This document shows, piece by piece, positions 5,097 to 11,199 of a stretch of DNA of 11,344 bases (its first letter is position 1; each line of letters begins with the position of its first letter). This DNA is from a bacterium. Its GTDB lineage: Bacteria > Patescibacteriota > Minisyncoccia > Minisyncoccales > UBA10102. Where the stretch lies: positions 1 through 11,344 of the forward strand of contig JAUYJZ010000049.1 of the NCBI GenBank assembly GCA_030698465.1, written 5' to 3'. Made by a program: the position numbers and the translations under genes. Under the pieces are notes generated by a model. The model saw only the letters and a list, made by a program, of their open reading frames with translations, was not told the DNA's origin and searched no databases.

Positions 5097-5397
5097 CTAG
5101 GTCGTCAACTTTAACAATTCTATACTGTGGTCCAATCACTAACAAGAGAATACCGCCCGCCACTAATGAGAGTAGCACGATAGCATAGTGCGTCTCACCT
5201 ATGAATTTATCTGACCACATATCTCCCAACTCTCTCCCTCTGTCTGGAAAGAATACAGCGATAAGAGTCCCCACTATGACAACGATTCCTACCAAATCTG
5301 TCCCCACCCCTATTCCAAATAGAGTTCCTCCAGAAAAAAGCAAAAACAAAAAACAGAGAAAGCTAACTACTGGGAGCCATTTATGCTTTGCAGCCAA
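5089..5397 (-). CDS. Small three-helix membrane protein
   Basis: 102 aa with three hydrophobic segments at about residues 7-27, 29-50 and 69-90, separated by a polar loop (PDRGRELGDMWSDKF) between the second and third. The family is not recognised. The frame opens with TTG at 5397, and no better in-frame ATG gives the first helix. A weak extended -10 (TGT-TAAAGT) lies 6 nt upstream, and an AGGGGA run further up could serve as a ribosome-binding site only at a long distance. It is the first gene of the operon with the 233-aa anchored protein and the endonuclease. It could be a partner of the 233-aa protein in a membrane complex. Confidence 0.55.
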   Translation of the reverse strand: MAAKHKWLPVVSFLCFLFLLFSGGTLFGIGVGTDLVGIVVIVGTLIAVFFPDRGRELGDMWSDKFIGETHYAIVLLSLVAGGILLLVIGPQYRIVKVDDLDG

Positions 5398-5438
5398 TGT
5401 CTAACTTTAACAGAAAATTCCCCTAGATACCATACCTT

Positions 5439-5516
5439 TCAAAAAGGTCGCGCAATACAATTTTCAACATGCTTTAAAATATCTTGAAGTTGCCCTTGGT
5501 TAGTGTCGCACAACAT
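5439..5516 (-). CDS. Possible 25-aa ORF or remnant
   Basis: The minus-strand ATG at 5516 opens MLCDTNQGQLQDILKHVENC and stops at 5439. It looks protein-like but lies between two GTCGC repeats (5447-5455 and 5505-5513), which encode part of it. It may be a fragment of a larger lost gene. The interval 5398-5527 holds nothing else I can name apart from a small palindrome at 5434-5448 (ACCTTT/AAAGGT). Confidence 0.2.
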   Translation of the reverse strand: MLCDTNQGQLQDILKHVENCIARPF

Positions 5517-5528
5517 ATATTGTGAGGC
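5505..5528. repeat. 24-bp 9-6-9 repeat, site D
   Basis: GTCGCACAA, CATATA, TTGTGAGGC; the arms are inverted copies at 7 of 9 positions. The left arm equals that of sites A and B. The centre and right arm equal the start of the intergenic elements at 5897-5962 and 6593-6652, so this site connects the two repeat families. The right arm reaches the stop codon of the deoxyribosyltransferase-like gene. A degenerate left arm (GTCGCGCAA) lies at 5447-5455. Confidence 0.45.
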
Positions 5529-5896
5529 TAATCCTTCTTTTTCGATATCCACTCCTCAAGTTTAGCAAGCATATCTTCTTTATTGATATAAGCAAGGAAG
5601 TTACTCGTTATTTTGCTAAGAGAACGAGATGGCTTACTATTCTCCTGATAAATACAGACAACAGGAATTTGAAACATATCAGCCCAACCCAGTTCTATCC
5701 CCTGCCCAGTTGAAGGACGAGATACTTCAGCAATAATCAGATCGCATTCCTTTATAACTTCTTTCGTGACCACCTCAGACCCATCTTCATGAGGGAAAAT
5801 GATTTCGCTTCTCTTGCCCAACTGAGACCCTTTCAAGGGCTCATAGAGCTCATTTTGGAAATCGTAATCACTTGAGTGTGTTACAAATATTTTCAT
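5528..5896 (-). CDS. Nucleoside 2-deoxyribosyltransferase-like protein
   Basis: A 122-aa single-domain Rossmann-like protein. MKIFVTHSSDYDFQNELYEP opens it, CDLIIAEVSRPSTGQGIELG spans about residues 51-70, and then WADMFQIPVVCIY follows. The 'D-hydrophobic-AE-S-PS-G-G-ELG-A-PV' run is typical of the nucleoside 2-deoxyribosyltransferase and TIR/STIR-like superfamily; Glu68 would be the catalytic glutamate. True transferases swap bases on deoxyribose, while relatives hydrolyse nucleotides or NAD. The sequence does not decide between these, so substrate and role (nucleotide salvage or defence) are open. The stop codon abuts repeat D, and the gene is one of the separate cassette-like units. Confidence 0.6.
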   Translation of the reverse strand: MKIFVTHSSDYDFQNELYEPLKGSQLGKRSEIIFPHEDGSEVVTKEVIKECDLIIAEVSRPSTGQGIELGWADMFQIPVVCIYQENSKPSRSLSKITSNFLAYINKEDMLAKLEEWISKKKD

Positions 5897-5962
5897 AGTT
5901 ATTTTGAGTCTTCGCTCATATATTATGCGATTCCTCGGGTCCCTTCCTATATTGTGAGGCTA
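5897..5962 (-). repeat. Intergenic repeat element before the deoxyribosyltransferase-like gene
   Basis: Starting at the phosphatase stop codon, the minus strand reads GCCTCACAATATAGGAAGGG, ACCCGAGGAATCGC, then ATAATATATGAGCGAAGACT. The first half matches the element at 6593-6652 closely, and the last part matches 7250-7266. The second hairpin arm is missing, so this copy should not terminate, and its -10 box is poor. Confidence 0.55.
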
Positions 5963-6592
5963 AAGCTCTCCTAGGTGAGCGTGGTCGTTCCAGGTAATAA
6001 GCCGCCAATCCTTTCTCCCCTCTTCCAGCTGGAAGACAGTGATGCCAGTGTTTGTGGCCCGTACGCTAAAAGAGTCTACATCTGCGAAAGGAAGTGACTC
6101 TGCGCCAAAGAGTACTACGCTCAGCATCATCTTTAGAAGAAGGCTATGCGTAACAACAAGAATATTATCTTGGGAAACTTTTTTCATTTCTTCCAGGAAC
6201 TGGACTACCCTATCCCGCAGCTCACCGATAGGTTCCTCGTCCTGCCATTTCCAGTAAGGGTCATCCTTGTGCAAGACAAGCTCACTACGAAATTCTTTTG
6301 CTTTCTCTCCCTCAATAGGAGTATCCAAAAGAGACGTTGGCTTACCCCACTCGTTCATAAGTTCTGTCGTATGAATAGAAAGCTTGAGCTTTTCGTTGAT
6401 AATCTCAGCCGTCTCCTGCGCTCTCTTGAGCGAGCTTGCATACAGTATATTTACTGGGATACGCTCAAACCTCTTCTGGAGAATATACGCTTGCTCTCTT
6501 CCTCCCCCTGAAAGGGGGGTATCTTTCCTTTGGTAAATGCGTTTATCATTGGCCTCGCTTTTACCATGGCGTACGAGATAGAGCGTCTTCAT
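5960..6592 (-). CDS. Histidine phosphatase family protein
   Basis: A 210-aa phosphoglycerate mutase-like enzyme that transfers phosphate through a histidine. The RHG motif is at residues 8-10 (His9 nucleophile), with Arg57 in SSLKRAQET, Glu81 in MNEWG as likely acid, and His149 in VVTHSLLLK, so the catalytic set is complete. The substrate cannot be read from the sequence; relatives act on sugar phosphates, nucleotides or cofactor precursors. I chose the start at 6592. The frame is open for 18 more codons, but those lie within the terminator-promoter repeat, and the -10 box TATACT (6600-6605) would be inside them. A 5' fragment of this gene is duplicated at 1019-1108. Confidence 0.85.
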   Translation of the reverse strand: MKTLYLVRHGKSEANDKRIYQRKDTPLSGGGREQAYILQKRFERIPVNILYASSLKRAQETAEIINEKLKLSIHTTELMNEWGKPTSLLDTPIEGEKAKEFRSELVLHKDDPYWKWQDEEPIGELRDRVVQFLEEMKKVSQDNILVVTHSLLLKMMLSVVLFGAESLPFADVDSFSVRATNTGITVFQLEEGRKDWRLITWNDHAHLGEL

Positions 6593-6652
6593 GCCGCTGA
6601 GTATACCAAAAAACCGCCTCTTTGGCGATTCCTCAGGTCCCTTCATATATTG
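6593..6652 (-). repeat. Intergenic terminator-promoter element, best copy
   Basis: Minus strand: ACAATATATGAAGGGACC, TGAGG, then AATCGCC (6624-6630) paired with GGCGGTT (6612-6618, one G-U pair) around a 5-nt loop, a run of six T, and TGG-TATACT (-10 at 6600-6605) seven nt before the phosphatase ATG. The terminator of the upstream unit is thus joined to the promoter of the next. Copies lie at 1109, 5897, 7752 and 8587. Confidence 0.7.
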
Positions 6653-6664
6653 TCTGCCTCTTCC

Positions 6665-6925
6665 CTATTGGTAAAGTTTGCTATGGGTACCCAGATTCGT
6701 AAAAAGACAATATCTTGAGTCAAGATAGCGGTAGATTGCCCGGAGATTCCCTGTGATGTTGATACTTCTATATCCCTTATATTTTCCTTGCAAAGGATGG
6801 TTATTTAAAATAAGACTAAACTCGTCTTTCTGAAATAGGGCAATCTGCTCTCTGACTTTTGTTTGCTCGTTCTTCCGTAGTTTTTTATATTGCCTCTCAA
6901 AGCCCTTATGGAATCGCGCAATCAT
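6665..6925 (-). CDS. RelE/YafQ-type toxin
   Basis: An 86-aa RelE-superfamily mRNA interferase. It has the family layout: FERQYKKLRKNEQTKVREQI helices, NNHPLQGKYKGYRSINI, GNLRAIYRYL, and the closing FTNLGTHSKLY. His43, Arg62 and His81 fall where YafQ/RelE-like toxins carry active-site residues. Such toxins cleave mRNA on the ribosome and are held by the adjacent antitoxin. The ATG overlaps the antitoxin stop by one base (TAATG), so translation is coupled. The length is usual for the family. Confidence 0.8.
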   Translation of the reverse strand: MIARFHKGFERQYKKLRKNEQTKVREQIALFQKDEFSLILNNHPLQGKYKGYRSINITGNLRAIYRYLDSRYCLFTNLGTHSKLYQ

Positions 6926-7203
6926 TAAAGGGAAGTAAGGTATTCATTTGCCTCTTCTGCGTTTGAGAAGACTGGGGACATGTTCTTCCCCGTTTTAATA
7001 TCCTTCTCTACAACCCCCAATAAACGCTCGAGTTCGGGGGTCATATGAGGAATAGAAGAAATGCGCACTTCCCTGGTGCGTATAAAGTTCCTCAAAGAAG
7101 CGTTCACAACATCACTCAAAGAAAGCCCAAGCTCTTCTGCAAGCTTTTGTGCATTCTTTTTTACCTCTTGATCTGCTTTAACGCTGATGAGTGTTTTTGC
7201 CAT
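6925..7203 (-). CDS. RelB/DinJ-type antitoxin
   Basis: A 92-aa protein with an N-terminal ribbon-helix-helix DNA-binding domain (about residues 3-45: TLISVKADQEVKKNAQKLAE then LGLSLSDVVNASLRNFI). A disordered, toxin-wrapping tail follows (MTPELERLLGVVEKDIKTG). It should neutralise the toxin encoded immediately downstream and repress the shared promoter. A perfect 8-bp palindrome, GTATATAC (7213-7220), overlaps the -10 box and is a plausible operator half. The start at 7203 is fixed by the promoter, whose -10 ends 8 nt upstream. Confidence 0.8.
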   Translation of the reverse strand: MAKTLISVKADQEVKKNAQKLAEELGLSLSDVVNASLRNFIRTREVRISSIPHMTPELERLLGVVEKDIKTGKNMSPVFSNAEEANEYLTSL

Positions 7204-7211
7204 ATATCTAA

Positions 7212-7240
7212 AGTATATACAACGGTAGTATGCCTGTCAA
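7212..7240 (-). promoter_or_regulatory. Promoter of the RelBE-type pair
   Basis: On the minus strand TTGACA (7235-7240), a 17-nt spacer, TATACT (7212-7217), and 8 nt to the ATG. This is a near-perfect sigma70-type promoter with a leader of about 2 nt. Confidence 0.75.
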
Positions 7241-7249
7241 GAGAGCATT

Positions 7250-7274
7250 AAGTCCCCACTCATATATTATTAGG
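7250..7274 (-). repeat. Partial intergenic element after the Nudix gene
   Basis: Minus strand: AGCCTAATAATATATGAGTG then GGGAC, a few bases after the Nudix stop codon. It resembles the first part of the elements at 5897 and 6593 but lacks the hairpin and T-run. The RelBE promoter follows. Confidence 0.4.
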
Positions 7275-7277
7275 CTT

Positions 7278-7751
7278 CTACCCCTTACTCTCTACATTCG
7301 CGCGCTTGATTGCTTCCCTTGCGTAGAGCTTAATACCTGAATCTAGGTTGATGCCCGCATCATCCAAATCATCCTCTGAAAGCCAGCGAATTTCTTCATG
7401 CTCTTGATCTGCAAGCTGCACCGTATCTGTGCTAACTTTGAGAAAATACGTGAGGCCAATGTGTTTATGGGTATTACTGATGGGATGAATATCCATGTAC
7501 GATGGCGTATACAAAACTTTACGCTCTGGGGCATTCATAATAGGCTTTTCTGAGAGTACCTCAAATTCTTCTATCCCACTCTCCTCTTTTACCTCCCGGG
7601 CGAGTGCTTCGTCCGGATCTTCATTCAGCTCAATATGGCCTCCGAGAGGTAGCCATTTCTGGAGCTCTTTATGGAAAACAAAAAGCGCTTTCTTTCCGTA
7701 GATGACATAAGCTACGATTGTCCAGTCGATTAGCTCGTGGATATGTGCCAT
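7278..7751 (-). CDS. Nudix hydrolase
   Basis: 157 aa. A complete Nudix box, GX5EX7REUXEEXGU, covers residues 38-60 (GHIELNEDPDEALAREVKEE then SGI). It binds the metal that hydrolyses a nucleoside diphosphate linked to another group. The preceding WLPLGG and the C-terminal EEIRWLSEDDL are typical of MutT-like members. The substrate is not evident. I chose MAHIHELIDW at 7751; the frame is open 18 codons further (to 7805), but that stretch is the intergenic element, and its -10 box (TAGGAT) ends 7 nt before 7751. It is an independent unit between the alpha/beta hydrolase and the RelBE pair. Confidence 0.85.
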   Translation of the reverse strand: MAHIHELIDWTIVAYVIYGKKALFVFHKELQKWLPLGGHIELNEDPDEALAREVKEESGIEEFEVLSEKPIMNAPERKVLYTPSYMDIHPISNTHKHIGLTYFLKVSTDTVQLADQEHEEIRWLSEDDLDDAGINLDSGIKLYAREAIKRANVESKG

Positions 7752-7805
7752 ATGTTCTATCCTACTCCAAAACCACCCCTTTGGCGATTCTTTGGGTTCC
7801 TTCAT
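7752..7805 (-). repeat. Intergenic terminator-promoter element before the Nudix gene
   Basis: Minus strand: ATGAAGGAACCCAAAG, AATCGCC (7783-7789) paired with GGTGGTT (7771-7777), a short T-run, then TAGGAT (7759-7764) seven nt before the ATG. Where the element at 6593 has GGCGG, this copy has GGTGG. The change keeps pairing as G-U, which suggests the stem is under selection. Confidence 0.6.
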
Positions 7806-7818
7806 CTACAGCCAGCTC

Positions 7819-8586
7819 CTACAGGGTCTTTATCCAAGAATCAAATATGCCTCGTATCTCCTCAAGATGCGCCTTCTCTCTAAATGTATGCTCGGCGCCT
7901 TCAATGATATGGAGTTCTCTTTTACCAGGAAGCTTTTCATACAGTAACCGCTGATGCTCTGGAGGTGTACCGTCATCCTTGCTACCCACAACGAGAAGAA
8001 CGGGCATTGTCAACTTATGAGCCCCCAGAAGCAAGTCGTACTTCAAACGATCCTCCATCTCCGTCCACTTGAGCCGTTTGACGAGTCCGGGGATTGACGT
8101 ACTAGCTTCTTCTCGCCATCCCGTTCGCCTCCAATCCTCCAGAATCTCCTGATACTTTCTTGTTTCCGCACTTAATCTCCCGGATACGACAGTAGAGGTA
8201 GGAACCAGAGCCCTCACCTTCTCTGGATGGTTTTCCGCGTACAACACAACACAGAGACTGCCTAAGCTATGCCCCGCCAAGCAGAAGGGCTCTTGATACC
8301 ATGGCTGCTGCCCCGCCCACGAAATCACGTCCTCCAGATCTTCATAGTAGTTCGTCGTTGTCGCATCTTGGTAATCTCCCTCACTTTCCCCAAAGGTGTT
8401 TGCCGTATCAAAACGCACTACGGTATATCCGTTGGCCAAGAATACCCCAGCATATGTTTCAATGTGCGGCTGTTCCTTGAATCCTCCTAGGCCGTGCATG
8501 ACAAAAGCAAGGCCCTTGGAGTCCTCGGACTCCTCAACCAGCACGGCAATGCGCTGTCCCCTGCGGTTTTTGATAAAATTCTTCAT
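7819..8586 (-). CDS. Alpha/beta hydrolase (serine hydrolase)
   Basis: A 255-aa cytosolic alpha/beta-fold hydrolase. The oxyanion loop MHGLGGFKEQ starts at residue 30, the nucleophile elbow GHSLG is at 105-109 (Ser107), the acid is Asp204 or Asp205 in VGSKDDGTPP, and the base is His233 in IEGAEHTF. This is the full triad in the standard order. The sequence resembles the broad dienelactone-hydrolase/acyl-esterase group that includes peptidase S9-like and feruloyl-esterase-like members. The substrate cannot be predicted. There is no signal peptide. The ATG at 8586 lies 5 nt after a TAGGAT -10 box, and the stop is followed by the intergenic element leading to the Nudix gene. Confidence 0.85.
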   Translation of the reverse strand: MKNFIKNRRGQRIAVLVEESEDSKGLAFVMHGLGGFKEQPHIETYAGVFLANGYTVVRFDTANTFGESEGDYQDATTTNYYEDLEDVISWAGQQPWYQEPFCLAGHSLGSLCVVLYAENHPEKVRALVPTSTVVSGRLSAETRKYQEILEDWRRTGWREEASTSIPGLVKRLKWTEMEDRLKYDLLLGAHKLTMPVLLVVGSKDDGTPPEHQRLLYEKLPGKRELHIIEGAEHTFREKAHLEEIRGIFDSWIKTL

Positions 8587-8650
8587 ACTTTATCCTATCA
8601 AAAAACTGGCACTTGAGCGATTTCCCCGATCCCTGCACGTATTATATGAC
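8587..8650 (-). repeat. Degenerate intergenic element before the alpha/beta hydrolase
   Basis: Minus strand: TCATATAATACGTGCAGGGA, TCGGGGAAATCGC, an imperfect second arm, a run of six T, then TGA-TAGGAT (8592-8597) five nt before the ATG. The hairpin is poor, but the order of parts and the T-run match the other copies. It is the rightmost copy in the window. Confidence 0.5.
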
Positions 8651-8694
8651 TAATCCTTGATGCGTTTCGATTCCGGGAATAATGCTAGATCCTC

Positions 8695-8760
8695 TTGTAA
8701 ATTTAAAAATCTTTGATAGTATGAGCCCAGTCGTTTCAGTACTTACTCGGACATGAGGGG
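8695..8760 (+). promoter_or_regulatory. Promoter and ribosome-binding site of the GreA-like gene
   Basis: TTGTAA (8695-8700), 16-nt spacer, TAGTAT (8717-8722), then a leader of roughly 37 nt ending in AGGGG (8756-8760), 6 nt before the ATG. Unlike the genes to the left, this one has an ordinary leader with a Shine-Dalgarno sequence. Confidence 0.55.
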
Positions 8761-8766
8761 TTCGAT

Positions 8767-9243
8767 ATGGACAAAGCACAGCTGCTCGAACAAGTCGTGA
8801 TCAGTCTCATGGAAGATGCGGAGAAAACCTCTGCATCTGCGCAGGCGGCACGGCAGGAATCCATTGACGCGCCAGGAGCGATGCAGTCGCACTCCGATAC
8901 CACGAAATCGCAGCAAGACTGGCTTGCCCAAGCTCTTGCCGCATCGAGTGCCGAGACCCGAGAGAAGATACAGCGCATCCAACAGCTAGATTTCTCTCCT
9001 TCGCACGAGGAGGTACGGGAAGGATCTATTGTCTCTTTGCGCGAAGAAGGGAGAGATCAGGAGACCTACTTCCTGCTTTCTGCGGGTTCCGGGATCAAGG
9101 TTTCTGACGGGTCGCGACAGATAGTCGTTACCACTCCAAGCTCCCCGATTGGCGTTGCCGTCCTGGGCAAGACGGCAGGAGATCGGTGCGAAGTACGTGC
9201 ACCGAGGGGCGTACGCCACGTAGCCATTGAGGCCGTGGAATAG
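8767..9243 (+). CDS. GreA/GreB-family transcription elongation factor
   Basis: 158 aa. The C-terminal half is the FKBP-like Gre domain, with VTTPSSPIGVAVLGKTAGDR then VRAPRG, the family's 'TPxSPxGxAlxGkxxGDxvxvxxPxG' signature at about residues 118-146. Residues 1-75 form helices matching the coiled coil that enters the RNA polymerase secondary channel, with acidic residues near the turn (around ESIDAPG). Gre factors rescue backtracked polymerase by stimulating transcript cleavage. The coiled coil differs from canonical GreA, so a polymerase-binding relative without cleavage activity is possible. It is convergent with the kinase gene across a strong terminator. Confidence 0.8.
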   Translation: MDKAQLLEQVVISLMEDAEKTSASAQAARQESIDAPGAMQSHSDTTKSQQDWLAQALAASSAETREKIQRIQQLDFSPSHEEVREGSIVSLREEGRDQETYFLLSAGSGIKVSDGSRQIVVTTPSSPIGVAVLGKTAGDRCEVRAPRGVRHVAIEAVE

Positions 9244-9253
9244 GGATACAAAA

Positions 9254-9306
9254 ATGCGCCAGCGCGCATAGAAGAGCTCACTGCCGGGGACAGTGAGCTT
9301 ATTTTA
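9254..9306 (+). terminator. Terminator between convergent genes
   Basis: Two hairpins. The first, ATGCGC/GCGCAT (9254-9259, 9264-9269), has a 4-nt loop. The second is a perfect 9-bp stem, AGCTCACTG/CAGTGAGCT (9275-9283, 9291-9299), followed by TTATTTTA. It ends the GreA-like gene. On the minus strand the T-tract is weak (TCTTCT), so it may stop the kinase transcript only partly; the stem reaches the kinase stop codon. Confidence 0.75.
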
Positions 9307-10093
9307 TATATACGATCCTCTCCTCTATCTCAGAAACGATACGTGGAACCGATCCCTCTCCGTCAATGATGGTTGCGGGAACCGGACTTAGCTTGGGATC
9401 AGAGCAGATCTGCCGGTAGAGCTGGCTCTCCCGCACCATGATGTTCCAAGGCACGTAGTCCCAAGGAACGAACGGCTTGCCCCCTACCGTTCCTTCCGAA
9501 ATCAAGTGCAGGGACTTCTCCAGGACGGCTTCTCTAGAGGCTTTGTCCATCCCTTCAACCCGAGCTTCGTTGCAAACCTCCTCTGGAGTCTTACCAGTCT
9601 CCACAGCGACGCGTGCGATCAGTCGAGCAAAGGCCGTGGTTGGCGTCACGTCTAACAGGACGATGTGGTCAAGTCGAAGAGATGTACACACTCCTCTCGC
9701 CTCTTCCCATATCTCAGGAAGATAGGGGTTTGAGGGATCCCGAGCGGCCGAGTACACCCAACTCATGAGGGGCGTCCTGTCAAGCAGAAGAATCTCTGGC
9801 GCTGAGGCCGCAAAGGAAGCGCTGAGCCAATGTGCCTGGCAACGAATCGCCAGTCGGAAGATCCTATCTTGCTCTTTGTCTCTGCGCTGCTTTGAGCTGG
9901 CTCCTCCAGCCGCCAGCAGCCTCTCCCTGGAAACCATTACCCGCTTTAGCTGCTGCTCCCGCGGACTCTCTCCCAATCCGCCAACCTTACGGGTCTCGAC
10001 CCGAATGCCCTGGGCGGAAAGCCGCTCTTCCAATTGGCGGATTGCCGTGCTCTTACCACTCCCCCCGATTCCTTCAAGGGCAATGGTAATCAC
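9299..10093 (-). CDS. Thymidylate kinase-like nucleotide kinase
   Basis: A 264-aa P-loop kinase of the dTMP kinase/deoxynucleoside kinase group. Walker A GIGGSGKST is at residues 8-16, the DR motif is in ILLLDRTPLMSW (Asp105, Arg106), and a core strand IVLLDVT precedes an Arg-containing lid-like segment (ARLIARVAVE). It is longer than typical dTMP kinases (about 210 aa) and has extra residues around 60-85 and at the C-terminus, so the substrate may not be dTMP. The start is GTG at 10093, overlapping the radical SAM stop as GTGA, so translation is probably coupled. The pairing suggests that the two act on the same nucleotide-type substrate. Confidence 0.7.
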   Translation of the reverse strand: MITIALEGIGGSGKSTAIRQLEERLSAQGIRVETRKVGGLGESPREQQLKRVMVSRERLLAAGGASSKQRRDKEQDRIFRLAIRCQAHWLSASFAASAPEILLLDRTPLMSWVYSAARDPSNPYLPEIWEEARGVCTSLRLDHIVLLDVTPTTAFARLIARVAVETGKTPEEVCNEARVEGMDKASREAVLEKSLHLISEGTVGGKPFVPWDYVPWNIMVRESQLYRQICSDPKLSPVPATIIDGEGSVPRIVSEIEERIVYIK

Positions 10094-11064
10094 AAGGGGT
10101 CTCCCTGGGAGTAGTACGCCCTCCTTACCGCTGAGGAAAGCGGACCGTTCAGGAACTCATCGACAGACAGTAGAACCCCAGGGTCGTCCCGGTGAACGCA
10201 CAATCGGACCCTACCGTCTGGCTCCACGCGGATACCGTAGAAGCGCTCCTTGCACTGCGCGATGATCGGACACTGGTTGCACATTCCGTCCAGGTATACC
10301 TCCTGGATACGCTTTACGGTAAAGCGCACCTGGTGGCTGTTCGAGTAAATCTCCCGGTATCCGCTGCTGTCGGCAAAGCCCATCTGGCGATCTTCCAGGC
10401 AGAAATCGCCTTCTCGGATAATGCTCTGGATAATCTGCTCTGAGAAGTACGGGTTGCCGAGATCTCTCAGAAGCCGAATCTCAATCCCGAGCCTGTTGGC
10501 GAACTCAATATTCTCAAGCGTAGTCTCCTTTTCGAGTACCACGGAATTCAGCTTGAAAGGGATGCCCAAATCACGTGCGAGCAGGACACTTCCCATTTGC
10601 TGGGTGAAGTAATCCTCCGCACGGGCATCGGGAAGATGCCTCCCTTGAATCTGCTGGAATCTCTCCCAGCTCGTGGCGTGTATGGAGAAGACGAGCGACG
10701 ACAGAACCTCGCTCAGTTGTCCAAGAAGTTCGGGAGAGAAGACACCGTTCGTGGTCATTTTCACCACTTGGAAGTGTTCTCGACATCTTTTCACCACACC
10801 CACGATGTCCGGATGCAGTGTGGGCTCTCCCCCAGAAAGATGAACACGGCTGACTCCGAGAGCTCTTTTGATCGGCAAGAGAACCTCATCAACCTTATCG
10901 GACGAGAAGTACGTTACCCTCCTTAGGGCAATGAGGGAATTCCCTTTCCAGGTGTTCTGCTCTCCGGGCTGTCCTTCGTTGTGACAGAAGGTACAGCGGA
11001 GCTGGCAGATTGGGGTAACAAGCACCCGCAACTCTGGTCCTTGCACAGCATTCGCATCCAGCAT
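10090..11064 (-). CDS. MoaA-like radical SAM enzyme
   Basis: 324 aa. The radical SAM 4Fe-4S motif CX3CX2C is Cys20, Cys24, Cys27 (TPICQLRCTFCHNEG), and the SAM-binding SGGEP lies at 77-81. The C-terminal Cys262, Cys265, Cys271 and Cys289 (MCNQCPIIAQC, then RLCVHRDD) could hold a second cluster. The start, the CHNEG ending and the C-terminal cysteines resemble MoaA GTP 3',8-cyclases, particularly archaeal ones. The usual C-terminal Gly-Gly tail is absent, and no other molybdenum-cofactor gene is visible, so another nucleotide or peptide substrate is likely. AAGG lies 5 nt before the ATG. It is first in a two-gene operon with the kinase. Confidence 0.75.
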   Translation of the reverse strand: MLDANAVQGPELRVLVTPICQLRCTFCHNEGQPGEQNTWKGNSLIALRRVTYFSSDKVDEVLLPIKRALGVSRVHLSGGEPTLHPDIVGVVKRCREHFQVVKMTTNGVFSPELLGQLSEVLSSLVFSIHATSWERFQQIQGRHLPDARAEDYFTQQMGSVLLARDLGIPFKLNSVVLEKETTLENIEFANRLGIEIRLLRDLGNPYFSEQIIQSIIREGDFCLEDRQMGFADSSGYREIYSNSHQVRFTVKRIQEVYLDGMCNQCPIIAQCKERFYGIRVEPDGRVRLCVHRDDPGVLLSVDEFLNGPLSSAVRRAYYSQGDPL

Positions 11065-11106
11065 GATACCTTCCGTTCCTTCAATTCATTGGTGAAGTTG
11101 TAAGAA

Positions 11107-11128
11107 CTGGGTTAGTGGTGAAACCCAG
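11107..11128 (-). promoter_or_regulatory. Leader hairpin upstream of the radical SAM gene
   Basis: CTGGGTT (11107-11113) and AACCCAG (11122-11128) form a perfect 7-bp stem with an 8-nt loop, about 43 nt before the start codon. On the minus strand it is followed by TTCTTAC, too poor in T for a sure terminator. It could be an attenuator or a protein-binding hairpin. The rest of 11065-11199 shows a TTGAAA box near GATAAG but no certain promoter. Confidence 0.35.
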
Positions 11129-11199
11129 TACGCTAAATCAAGCTTATCTGAAAAATAACAGAATTTCAAGCACCGAGATAAGTAACCGCAAATCCGAGT

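Noticed and set aside
6593..6646. 18-codon N-terminal extension of the phosphatase (MKGPEESPKRRFFGIL...)
   Set aside because: It is the intergenic repeat read through. Copies at 1109 and 8587 are 53 and 52 nt long, so the frame is not kept, and the -10 box lies inside.
7752..7805. 18-codon N-terminal extension of the Nudix protein (MKEPKESPKG...)
   Set aside because: Same repeat as at 6593; the promoter is inside it and Nudix similarity starts after it.
8736..8982. Two minus-strand ORFs of about 80 aa
   Set aside because: Shadows of the GreA-like gene; composition follows its codon pattern and no family is recognisable.
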